Assembly: GCA_029582155.1 (NCBI GenBank)
Contig: CM055911.1
Location: 51,211,419 to 51,275,418, forward strand
Origin: Panopea generosa
Lineage: Eukaryota; Mollusca; Bivalvia; Adapedonta; Hiatellidae
Direction of reading: 5' to 3'
Length of the DNA stretch: 64,000 bases
In this document: positions 12,401 to 25,428 of the stretch, piece by piece
Layout: every line of letters begins with the position of its first letter
Position numbering within the stretch: the stretch's first letter is position 1
Made by a program: the position numbers and the translations under genes
Notes under the pieces: generated by a model
The model's input: the letters and a program-made list of their open reading frames with translations, nothing else
Databases searched by the model: none
What the model was told of the DNA's origin: nothing

Positions 12401-15400
12401 TGAGGTTACTGAACTTGTCAGACCACAGTGAAACATAAACAAGCGTAAAGGAAGTGAATCAGTTAACACCTGACCTTGTATGTGAACTGTTTGTCTATTT
12501 TGTGTTTCTTCTCACCCTAATGCTCAGTATTACAAACATGAAACATATCGGGTCTCCATGACAGCAATGTAAAACTACAAGATGGTTGTGCAAGGAAGTT
12601 GATTCACGTCTTTGTGATGCGAATCTTTTGTTGTCCCAAACAAGCGCGATTGTATAACACAAGTACGGTATTCATGTAGAAATAATCAATCTATACACTA
12701 CAGTATTATTTTAGCATGCTGTAACTTTTGATTATAATGCAGGTCCATTGTGGGAAAGTTTATTTCTATGTTTTAAAAAAATAAAATTCCTCCATTGCAC
12801 TCTTATTCTATTTAAAATTTAGATTTGTGTATATTATTCACGCTATATATACACACACACAGGAATGCATGTGTTGTTCTGCTCCAAATAAGGACATACT
12901 GGAATGTCGTCTATTGACAATGTGTGTCACTTCAGATGACGTCACTAGCTCCGAGATGGACGCATAAGCGCCACCTAGTGATACACAATGGTCAGTTGGA
13001 TGCCGGAGAGAAGCATTTGTAATTCTAACAGTTAAAGCCCACAACTGATTGACTAATGCTATTCCTTATTAATTACATACTAATCATATATAGAAACGAT
13101 TTATCTTCACATCTGATTAATGAAAAGTAGTATCTAATGCAACCAGCTACGGATCCATCACAGGTACTGTAAAATACCCCACAGTTCACGTAGAGCGAAC
13201 TCGAATGATGTCACGCACCAGCGTTTCTTTGTAGCTGATGTCACCAGAGTGACGTGCGCAGTACGACTACGTTTGCTACTCAGTAATGTATGACCATGTA
13301 CAGGATGAGGGTGGTGCAGCATTTATACGACTTGTAAGCTGGTTCAGGTTTTTTTTATCAAATCCATCCCCTCCGTGGTCAGCATAGACCTACTTTACCT
13401 CATCATTCTCAAACCAAACTGTAAGCATTGCTATAAACTGCAGTTTCTTTGTATGGTATTTATTAGTATTATAAACATTGTTAGTCTGTGTATCGATTGT
13501 GTTTGTATTGTGATGGTGACTTTCTTTTGAATGCTACTTCTCCTGTTGTTTATATATATCTACATTTCTTTGTGTTTGTGGGAAACTGAATATGAATCAA
13601 CAATTTAACCCTAGCTGCAACTATATAATTTCTGTTTCTATGTATTTTTGTTCATCCAGTCGGCATCAACACGATACTGGCACCAATAATCGTGAATATT
13701 CAGGCGATAATGACAATATTCTGCTAGTCGTGTTCATAGACTATAATTATAAAACTATGTCTAGTGTTGCTCTAGCATAGGATGAACATATATATATATA
13801 TTTTCTCCCTCAACACATTTTCCGAATCTTTGCGGTTGCATCGATACGTACTGGGGCTTTTGTGGTGACTTAAATGTGTTCTTTGATTACAATAACTACT
13901 TTCAAATATGTGTTTACTTGCATAAGGTAAGGAAAGGAAGTGAAGGTGAAGTATAAGGTGTCTCAAACATTTTACTTTATCAAGATAGACAAACATGCAG
14001 TTGAAACTGATAATTCAGGAGCAAACAACCAACTTAATCAGCGGACATTTTCCTCCTCTTCCCCCAACCTGAAGTAATCACCGGTGTAAGAGAAAACATA
14101 TAAAACCCAGTATGCTAATTAACAGTAAATACGAACCCCTTCTATTTGCTCTTCTCAGTATTTGCAAATCATTCAGGTTAAAATTGAAACCAGAGTCGTG
14201 GTTTCAACTTTCCCGAATTTATGATACAATTAACACTTACAACGATATTCTTTGTTGATTTTGAATGCCATTGACCTTGTTTTATAACACTACAAGTTCA
14301 ACTAATTTTGTGAACGCATTCATCTGTTTGAAATAGGATGCAATAACTTTGTACACAAATCATAAAAAGGTCGTAACTGTTTTAAATTAATCTGATACGT
14401 TCATTGTTGAAGGTTTAGATATCTCGACTAATAGTTTAGAAAGGAATATATTAACTGATGTTTATGCAGATAGCACAGACACAGCGCACCGTATTTCTTT
14501 AAAGTAATATATTATATACTTGAGCTGGGAGTACATTGATGCTATGCATCCCGGTAATATATGGCTTCATATATGTAGAGGCACGAGTATGTCACACTTC
14601 TTTGGAGGACATGTTAATATGCAATACGCATCACTAGCCGCAGTAGGCACATGGAAAGCAACACTGCGTGATATTTGGACATACTTCAAAGCTGTGAGCG
14701 ATTATTATGTCAGTGCTTTTTCATTAATAGATTGCAATTTCATGCTAGTCAGTACAAATACATTGAAGACTACTTTTAAGAAACGGGGCATACACTTCTA
14801 CTCGTATTCGAAATTCAAGTCGTATTTGCATCTCGTGGTAAGGTGACCACGCAATTACTGATAATTTCAATGTTTACAACTTTTCTTTAAGAATAATTCA
14901 ATGTTAGATGGGGACAGGGATCGTTCCGTATGAACACAAGCAGCCAACATGGTAGATCAATTGAATCTGAAATGTGTGTAAAAGATTTATGACAAATTAA
15001 ACTTACTTAAATTTTATCTTTCGAGTCACAGGGTAATAGTGTTCGAGTAGTTCGATACTTGTAAATGTTGTTGTTATTGTATGGTGTTTAGCGTCGCTTT
15101 CAACAATTTTTCAGTCATATCGCGACGGTGTCTACTTGAGACAGTATTCTAAGCGCTGTCACACTGGAGTATCATGCCGCAGATACATGGTATGATACCC
15201 CACCCAGTCACATTATACTGACACCGGGACGACCAGACCTAGAACTCTCCTCTAAATGCTGAGCGTCAAGCGAGGAAGCTTCTAGTACCATTTTAAAAAT
15301 ATTTCGTATGACCCGGCCGGGGATTGAACCAACGACCTTCCGCATGCAAGGCGGACGCTCTACCACTAGACCACGCCGCGGTCGATACTTGTTAAAGGGC

Positions 15401-18400
15401 TACAATTAGGTTGTCTATTTTAATCCTTCCCTCATATGCTAACATTGGTGTTGCTCGAAGTCCCAATGATACATACTATCTGAAGTAAGGAATGATACCA
15501 AATATGAAGTACAGGTACTTCAAATACTTTGACAACAGTAATATAGTAGTTTTTGATGATCTGCGACCGTTCACATTTGCAAGTCTTAAGATTTCCGTAC
15601 GAAAAAAATGTGACGCTTAGGAACGTGTCATTGCGCAGTATTTTTGCAAAATATAAAAAAGAATATTATTGACAAGGCTTACCAAACTTCGCAAAACGAT
15701 GTAAGCGAAACAATAAATGAATTTCCTTTTTTTGTAACTTTAAATTTTACATCAAGAAATTTTTAAATGCAGTATTGATAATGGGTTTCTCCTCATTATT
15801 CGAATTATTTCCAAGAAATAAACAGTTGTTTTTTTTGAACGAATCGAGTCGCAGTTAAAATTAAATCACGTGACTCATTTGGTAGGCCTTCGTCACAACA
15901 TACGTTGAACATATAAGCGGTAAATCTATTTCGAAATAGTCTAACCTTGTCACGTAGGTCAAGTAAGGAACTTATTATTTTTGGAATTTTCATACAGGTA
16001 TTCTTACTGCAAAAAAGCTCGTTGAGAATAAGGTCTTTCGGGAAATATTTGACAAAATATTTTTATGCCAATTTTAAATTTAAAAAAAAATCCTAATGTA
16101 CCTCTTTCACTGACGATATGTTTCACCAGACCTGCTTTTTATCAATAACATTTTAATAGGAAACATTGTATATGAATCGGCTTGTTCTTCTTCTTATCAT
16201 AATAGAGCCGTTATTTATAATAATTGCAATAATTTGTCAAAATCTTCTTTATGTTTATAAACTGCGATTTCATTGACTGCTTTATTTAATCCTCTATAAT
16301 CTTCCTAATGGGCAAGCTAATATTTACCGTCAAAACTTCACAAATAACCGAAACATATACAATTAACATGATATCTCTGAATAAATGGATACTTAATTGC
16401 TGAAATGACATATAACTAGCTTCGAACAATTCGCCACTTAATTTGACAAAATAGACGTTCTTTTGTCAACCAGTAACATACATTGATCCTACAACTTCAC
16501 AAATACCTGTTGGTCTGATAGCATACAACACATTTCTAAATTTTTTTTACAACTTGACGGTGTCATCATTATGTCAAATTCCTTGTCACAATTACCTATT
16601 CAAATGTTTGAATGTTTATGGTATCAATTTAGACATCGAATTAGAAATGGGAACGGAAGTTCAAAAGGACGAGGACTATATCAGCTGATAAACATGCTCG
16701 TATGGATGAAAATTTGAACCTAATACATATTACGGGCATAGTAATGACATATTCCAAAAGCAAAAGCCATTACATTGTTTTCATGTATTTATCTTCCACG
16801 TTGGCCATCGTGTTTAAACTGAAAGTTTATCCTGATTCTAAATTATATTAATTTTATATCTAAAAGAGTTCCATATGAACATTAATGTATAATATGCGTA
16901 AACTGAAATATCAAATCTAACGCTGATGAATTTTAAATTATTAGCTTAGCGTCATTGGAACAAACAAATTGAATGACGAAAGTTGAAGCAGAATTGATTC
17001 ATTGTAGCATTGAATAACTTGCACTTTTTACCAATCTGGGGCCCTTAATTGTTTCAAACATAGCTATGAGTTTTGCCAATACATTGTTTTAGAAAAAGGA
17101 CACACTTATACATCACATGAAAGTTATGTTTCAAGATTAAAAACAACACTGATTTAGGGCGAGCACTCCATGCGGAAAGTTATATTTAAACCTAATTAGC
17201 AAATACCTATATTTAGAAATACTAAAATATAACTGCAGAATCATTCAACGATCATGCGTTTTTGGAAAATATAATTTTTAGGTGCTTTTCATTACCAACA
17301 TTACATTGTGTTGAGGGCCTGATCAAAACCATTTAGTGATGTTTATAATGTATATTCAATTACGGATAAATTTATCAAAGTTAAAATACAACATAATTGT
17401 GTCTTGAGAATGTAATTACAATAAATAAATACAATACATAAATAAATCATTCGTAACCAAAACGATTAATGAGTGAACCAAACAGTCCATCACATGACCT
17501 TCAGAACAAAATATAACACGGAGTCGGTAAGTGTGTATTAAAATCCCCACATATGTTAATGATAATCAAACACATTATATCAATATTGCCAAATCAATGA
17601 TTCAGCTAGGTGATGAGCGAGTAACAGCTATAGGTGACACGTTACTTAATATAAATGAAGACAGTATTGCGTTGCATTACAATTTTACGTTGTACGTTCT
17701 CCATTCATGTGACAGCTTAGCAAAAGATTCAGAAACACCTGTCGCAAAATCCTTAATATCAAGACAAACAAACAATTAGAAGGTGTTAACAAAATACCTG
17801 AGGATCTAACAGATGATCTAAATCCTTTGCCTGTGTGGTCAATTGTTTAAAAACTTATCCAAATATTCACTGAAAACGCGGAAACAGCACAAGGAAAGAA
17901 TGTCCTTAAATGTATAACTCATGCATGTACACAAAAAGTATTTCAACCGGTAACATATAAAATATGTTATGTTTACAAGGCGTTAAGAGGAGATCGTTTG
18001 AGTGTAACATAAGACAGTTTAGTGATGTCGATTGGTATATACCTAGGGCTATTTGGTAGTGGTGCAGTAACATTACACCAATTATTGTCTTACGTCGTTA
18101 CGGGCAGTAGCCTCAATTAGAGATGAAGTCAAGGGGAAGAAACTGACTGATGAAACATTGTGCATACCTTACATCTATTAGTTCTACTTCGTAGTATGTG
18201 GTCCTCATTTTACAGGTCTGGAAAAGTTATTGGTCAACCATAAGACTACATATAAAATCAGTTCAGTGGAAGAATGGTAGTAACATTACATCAATACCAA
18301 CAGTAGCCTCAATTAGAGATGAAGTCAAGGGGAAGAAAATTATTATTCAAACATTGTATATACATAATATATACCATACATGATTGTATTAGTTTTATGT

Positions 18401-21400
18401 GTGGTCTATACTTAACAGGTCTGGAATGGTTATTGGTCAACCGCACAGCTACACAAAGATGCAATCTATTTGAAGAATGATATTATCAAATTGATTTAGT
18501 TTATGTATGCCGGTGAGGGGGAGGGAGTGGAGTGTAAAACATGGTAAATTGTAAGTCTGGAATGTCATAAGAATTTGTAGAATTAAAAAAAATTAAGTAC
18601 CGGTAATCTGAAAAAAATAGTGAGGAAAAACAAGGAAGCATACAAAGACAATGTCTGAAATTCCGATTGTTTATTATTCAATATTTTACCAGCACCATAG
18701 TTTGACATAATGAAATATGTAATTAAAGAATATACTGACCTTTTATTTTTCAGTTAATTCATTGAATGGTTTAAAAACATGGTTTACACCCTAAATGTGT
18801 CAGAACTTTTTCAGTTTTATTTCTGACCACTGACCATAGTTTATGTAAATTGTACATTCAATCAACCATTATGTGGCCACCTCTAGCTGCTACTTAAACC
18901 TGTTTGCTTTATGTATCTAATGCAATCTGAGATCTCCTTTAACGGCTGATGATCAATTTATAAAGAAGATTTAATTCAAGGTGAAGTTTTCAGTACTTTG
19001 TAGGGTTTAGTGAAATCTTTTTTTTCAATGGAATAATTTGGTGATCTTATCTTTAATATTTAAGACTGGTGTAATACTTTTTTCAATCTCTTTGTCAACG
19101 TGTCCGGTATCTCCTTTGATAGAAATGTATTCTATGTGTTGATTTTCAATACTATTTATGAACAAGCTGTTTTATAAATGGGTTAAGTGATTCTGTTTCA
19201 TACTAATTCATATTGCAGAAGTTGATTATTACGTACATGGGCACCAAGATTTGAAGGAAAGAAAGCATGGATATTTCCTTTGAAATTGTGGCACATAAAA
19301 GTTGTATTTTAGGCAATTATAAATTAATTGCTAGTTAATCATCCAAAGTTTTCTTAAAAACAGGGAGGGCGGGAGGATTTCATTTTTTTATTTTTATCTT
19401 TTAAATTTTTGATGTTTTTTTTTTTTACTATTTTTTTTATGTATTTATTTATTTTTTTATGAAAATAAAAAGGGAAAGTAGTACAATTGTAAGAAATACA
19501 TTTTTATTATTGAATTTTGGAAGTTAGACAACTAAACTTTAATTAGAAAATAAGTAAAAAACTAATTTTTACATAATATGGTTTGTTAAAGTAAACTTGG
19601 TCCCTTGATTATAAAACTATTGAAGGACATAAATCATATATATGTTAGTAAATTTCACGAAAACACCTATTCAACAGGTAAGGTCTTATGATCAAAATTT
19701 TTAGATAATATTTAACTCTATTACAAAATTTGGCAATTCTTCTGGTAAAAAGTTCTCTTTTTTTATTCTATATATATCAATTATTCAATATTTGTACTTT
19801 TAATGCCAGTGTTTTATCTCAACAACTGATGCCATGAATTTTATATTTAAATGCCAAATCCTTTAATCCCATTAATTAAAAGCCAATTCATCATATTTCA
19901 GTCAAATAAACATATTTCGCTAACCAGTCTAAAGAAAGTAACAAATTCTAAAAGTTTATTTTATATTCATGAAGTATATTTTAAAACTCATTAAATATTC
20001 ATAAAAAGTCGCTTTACGCTCTATGTATGTGGTATTTAACTTGTATTCACCTGAGCGAGTTTTTGCATCAGATTTGGATGGTTGGACAAGAATTCAATTG
20101 TTGTTTTTAACAGCAGGTTTTGCTGATGTTGAGGAATGCTCAACAGGTTTAGTGACTTGGAATTTATGACCGAAATCTATTGCTTAGGTATTAAGATATT
20201 CATTATGCGTAGTAAAGAGATTTATATTTTGTATTTGTCAACTCGTCCATTATGTCTGCATGTTATTACATATAGAGTGCGTTCTGACTTAAGATATTTA
20301 AAATATCTAGTTTATCATTTACCAAGGTGTCATCAAAACTTGTCAACTGAATAGAATGTGTTAAAATATTGCAAATGTTGTGAATGTATGAAAACATATG
20401 ATTAAAGTTGACAGCAAGATCTCTGAATTGGTGCCAAACAGAAATTTCTTCAAATGATATTATTTCTTTTTTGAATGGTGTTTAATTTCAGGTTATATTA
20501 TGACATATCCAGTTTTATTGGTGGATGAAGATCTCGGAATGAATCTGAGTAGAACCACTGTCCTTCTGCAAGTAACTAGCAAACTTTCTCACATAAAGTT
20601 TTGGAGTAGGCGTGATTCGAAACCAAGACCTTACAGGTGAGAGGTAAGTGATTTTGATAGTGTCTTAGACCACTCAGGTATGGAGGACCCTTCTGATCAA
20701 ATATCAAGATAAATATCTGATAACAGATCCATTGGAACCCAAGAACACAGCCAAGAAATGCATATATGCAGACATGGTTTTATCGACTCCGTTTGTAAGG
20801 GATAATGTTATATGCAACAAACACTTATCATATCCAATAGCAACAGGTTAAGCAGTGTTCTTTTGTTTTACCTTTTTTAATTCAAATGGAGTTTAACACC
20901 ATTTTTAACACATATCAAGTTACATATGGCATATACAATTTTATTGGCGGAAAACAACCTCAAAATAAAACTGAGTACCGCTAGAACAACCATCCCTCTT
21001 GAGTCTCACACAATGTTTTTGGACAAAGGAGGACTCAGCAGTGAGAGGTGATTTTGAGATTTTGATAAGCAGTGTCTACTTCCTAGCTACATTGCTGGAG
21101 ATGCAGAACCCCGGAGAACCAGAAATAACAAGAAAGTATTGATGGAAATTGAAAATCACCAGACTGGTAAACAAAGACAATATGCACATCTGCACTTGGT
21201 AATGATGCATCCTAGCAAGTTTCATAAAATTCCAACCATAGGTTGTAGAGAAATAGCCTGGACAAGAACTTGGGGATGGACAGACGCACGCACGGATGAA
21301 GTGGCTACTATATGCTTCCCCCCTTTGGGAGAACATAATAAAGAGCAGTCCTAATTGAATATTTAAAAGTTCCTAATATGTAATACAGTACTATTACCTG

Positions 21401-24400
21401 GAGTTGGTATCCTTAACATTTCTTTCAAATGTTCATTAAATATCTAAATTCTTTAAAAGTATCATTTGTTTTGAAAATTCTAATACATGTAAATACATTA
21501 TTATTAACTCAATTTTGTATTGAGAATTTGGTTTTGAAAATAATCTTTTTTTTTGTGAATGTTATCTTTTATTTAAAATATTAAACAACTGCATCAAATT
21601 ATTAGATATATTAGAATAAAGAAATTAAGATTAGAAATTTTAAGCCAAATCCAGGCAAAGCAAAACAAAATTGGGTGGTGGTGGAGGGGGTGGTTCTATA
21701 AATAGATATACTGGTAATGGATAACTATTATGGAATATTACTATTTTTTTTGAAACACGGAAAATTGTAACAGCAAAATATATATAATAGATCTATAACA
21801 AATTTTTCAATCTTAGATAACACAAGTTTTACTTTTTTCAAGGAACAATTAAAATTGCATATAAATATGACAAATTTGAGATTCCTGAATGATGAGTAAA
21901 TCACAGCAAATGGTTAAAACAACACTCAAAGATAACTTAACTAATCGGAAAACAAAATGCCGAAAGTAACAAAAGGTCACAAGAAGCAATACTTAGCAAA
22001 GGTTTTATTGTAGCGCTATATGGGGATTGTTCTGTGATGAACTGAAAGTTAAAACTTCGTGAATGGCCTATTTCTGGGTTACAGGCCTTAGGCCATTGTC
22101 ACTTTTGTTTTCCTCCCGATTCCTAAACTAAGTTTTATAAGCGCCATCTTTAAAATTACTATAGAGATTCAAATATTGAAAATAAATCCAATGAAATGCT
22201 AGAATTACCTAATTGGTCATTATATAAGTAGCAATTTAACATAAAGATGATCAAATTCCCCTAAACTCCTATCGAAAAGGGACATCACATAACAGGCTGT
22301 GTTGAACAAAATGGGGAATTGGATGCAATAAAGGTGGTTTTATAACAAACAAGTCACACCAAAGGTAATTAGCTTAATAGTGAATTGCAAACTGGTTTGT
22401 ATGAGGTCAAGCCAAAATGAAATAATGAGAGAATATTAATTATGAAAATTTTCTTTTTTTTATAACAGTTTATAGTGTGAATATATATAGTAAGTTTAAG
22501 TTCAATAAAATCACTATAATGTTTTTTAACCACATGTTCTTACTGAATGGACCTTTTATGTCCAATGAGGATACTTCAGAATACTTATGTACAGAGCACT
22601 GGTTCTTGGTCAGACTTCATAACCAAGAGCAAACACATCTACATTTGTAATAGCATTGTGTAAGCACCCCATCCCCACAAGAAGGTCCATCAGACATGAA
22701 AATGTGAATAGTATTAAAGTAAAACTGTGTAGTTCACACTTATTTATTTTACTTTAACTGCCAAGTTATTACAACTTATACAAACCATGTTCATAGTCTT
22801 CCTGGGTGCAACCTGTACTAAGCAAATGTGGAAAAAATATCTTGCTCAAGGACACCACACATTATCTGTGGGGGAGAATCTACTCCGATGCTCTCCCCGG
22901 ACCATGTGCTTCATCCATGAAATTGCTTATTTCATTATTATTACTACCACCTCATTATTTCATACTGGCCTACCATTAAGGACATTATGCTTGCAAAAGA
23001 AAGTAAGCTGTAAAACTAGCAAAGCTGTGGCTCTAAAACACCAGTTTATACCTCCAGAGCTTTATTAGCTGTGTCTTCCTATTTGTAGAAACAATAAAAG
23101 CTATAAATAGTAACTGCTTATAAAAGCTATCAATAGTAACTGGTTATAAAAGCTATAAATAGTAACACGGTTAAGCTAAATATAGTAACTGCTTATATAT
23201 ATTTAGGAAACATACAGGGAAGTGAAATAGAAAGTTAGTAACAGAGAATGAATATAAAATAACTTTTTAAGCATAGAAATGCATGCAAATGACAAGATAA
23301 CCATAAACAATAACTAACCATAACAGATGTATACCATTAGATACCCACACCCTATTTTAGAAGAAATAATCTTAAAGTATCAATTTAAAACATGAATTAA
23401 AAGAGATATAAAATCAGATGAAAGTTTTATTAGCCTCAGGACTAGTATTGCTGGTAGTAACTGCTACCTGGTGTTTAAATTATTTTGTTAATTGTTTTCT
23501 TTGAATGGGGTTCAACGCCATTTTCAACAGATCACAGGCAATTTTTGATAATTTTTTTTAAATGGGGTTAAACACACGAATGGTTATATATGACATCAGA
23601 ATCAATTTGAGTAATACCATCCTCTGGAGGTTCCACAAGTAACTGGCAAACTTTGTGCATAAAGTTTTTGGACCGACTTTAGTTCGAACCCAAAATTGGT
23701 GAGAAGTAAGAGGTCATTTAATGACAGTAGCTTAAACCACTCAGCCATGGAGGACCAAGGCTACTAGATTTGATTGATTGATTGAATATTTAGCGTCATT
23801 TTATGCCATCGAGGGCTAACAGATGATCAGTTAACCTTACCACTGTTTCCTGGGATTAACCAGTACTCGAGCACACCCCGTCTCCGCAAGTAACTGATAA
23901 CTTCCCCACTTGAATCAGTGGTGAGAGACGAATGATAATGAGACACAATGTCATATATCAGTCATCACGGAGAATGTTGCCGGCGGGGGATTCGAAGTCG
24001 CGACCCCTGGATTGATAGTCAGACGCGTCATGACCACTGTAAACCTCTCAGTCACAAAGGACCCAAGCTACAGGTTATATATGTTTTGATTGATGGAGGA
24101 AGACCTGACTGAATTTGAGTACCGGTAGAAACACTGTCCTTCCGCAAGTAATTGCCAAACTTTCTCACATAGTTATGGATCAGGCTGGGCTCAAACCCAT
24201 GTCCTCAGTGGTGAGAGATAAGTGACATTGAGACATTAGACTAACTGGTCATGGAAGGACTCAATATTTTTATCAAATGATATTCAGACCATATAGTAGT
24301 TGTTGTTGTTTAGCGTCGCTTTCAACAATTTTTCAGTCATATCGCGACTTATCGTGTCTACTTGAGACAGTATTCTAAGCGCTGTCACACTGGAGTATCA

Positions 24401-25380
24401 TGCCGCAGACACATTATATGATACCCCACCCAGTCACATTATACTGACATCGGGCCGACCAGACCTAGAACTCTACTCTAAATGCTGAGCGTCAAGCGAG
24501 GAAGCTTCTAGTACAATTGTTAAAGTCTTTGGTATAACCGGCCGGGTATTGAACCCACGACCTTCCACATGCGAGGCGGACGCTCTACCACTAGACCACG
24601 CTGTGGTCTAGACCATATAGTAGAGAATGATCCTAATTAATATTGAGATGAACAATGCATTAGTTATTCACCAGAAACTGTTATTGATCAATCTGTTTGA
24701 TACATACCATTTTATTGGTTAAAATGAAAAATTATTGATTAAAGAGGCATCACCTAGTCTGATATTTTTAGGACAATGATCATTATTAAAATGCATCGCT
24801 GTAGCCACACTACTGAGACACACATTTCTAAAAAGTAACGGGTAAGTAACGTTTTGTAGATCATCACACAAGAGACAATATATATTTATTTCCAGATTAC
24901 CTGCGACTACATGTATGTACAGTTGGATCATTTTGCAGACTTAATTCATTAGGTGAGGCCTCTTTAAGAAATGTATGTTACCGGGTACACAGAGTCCAGA
25001 ATATAATATCTTCATATAATTTACATGCATGGTAAACTACACTGTACACAGAGTCCAGAATATAATATCTTCATATAATTTACATGCATGGTAAACTACA
25101 CTGTACACAGATTCCAGAATATAATATCTTCATATAATTTACATGCATGGTAAACTACACTGTACACAGAATCCAGAATATAATATCTCTTCATTAAAGG
25201 CCACAATAAACTAATTGCTTGATTATTATCTCCAACTGCACCCTAATTTTCAATTATTTTAAAAAAAAAAAAAAATATCCACACCTCCCCCTTTTGAAGA
25301 ACAGTTTGGAAAATATAGCAATTAATTTATATTAGCCTGATTTTCATGCATGATAAAAAGCAAACCTTACAAAGAGTCAA

Positions 25381-25428
<48 letters not shown>

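Noticed and set aside
13592-13996. Small frames on both strands near 13.6-14.0 kb
   Set aside because: No features; low-complexity (TA)n nearby explains the boundaries.
14520-14846. 108-codon plus-strand frame
   Set aside because: No motif, no splice context, aromatic-rich odd composition; the starting codon is not ATG. Probably chance.
22787-23068. 93-codon plus-strand frame
   Set aside because: Its first half is a SINE-D fragment and the rest has no recognisable features.
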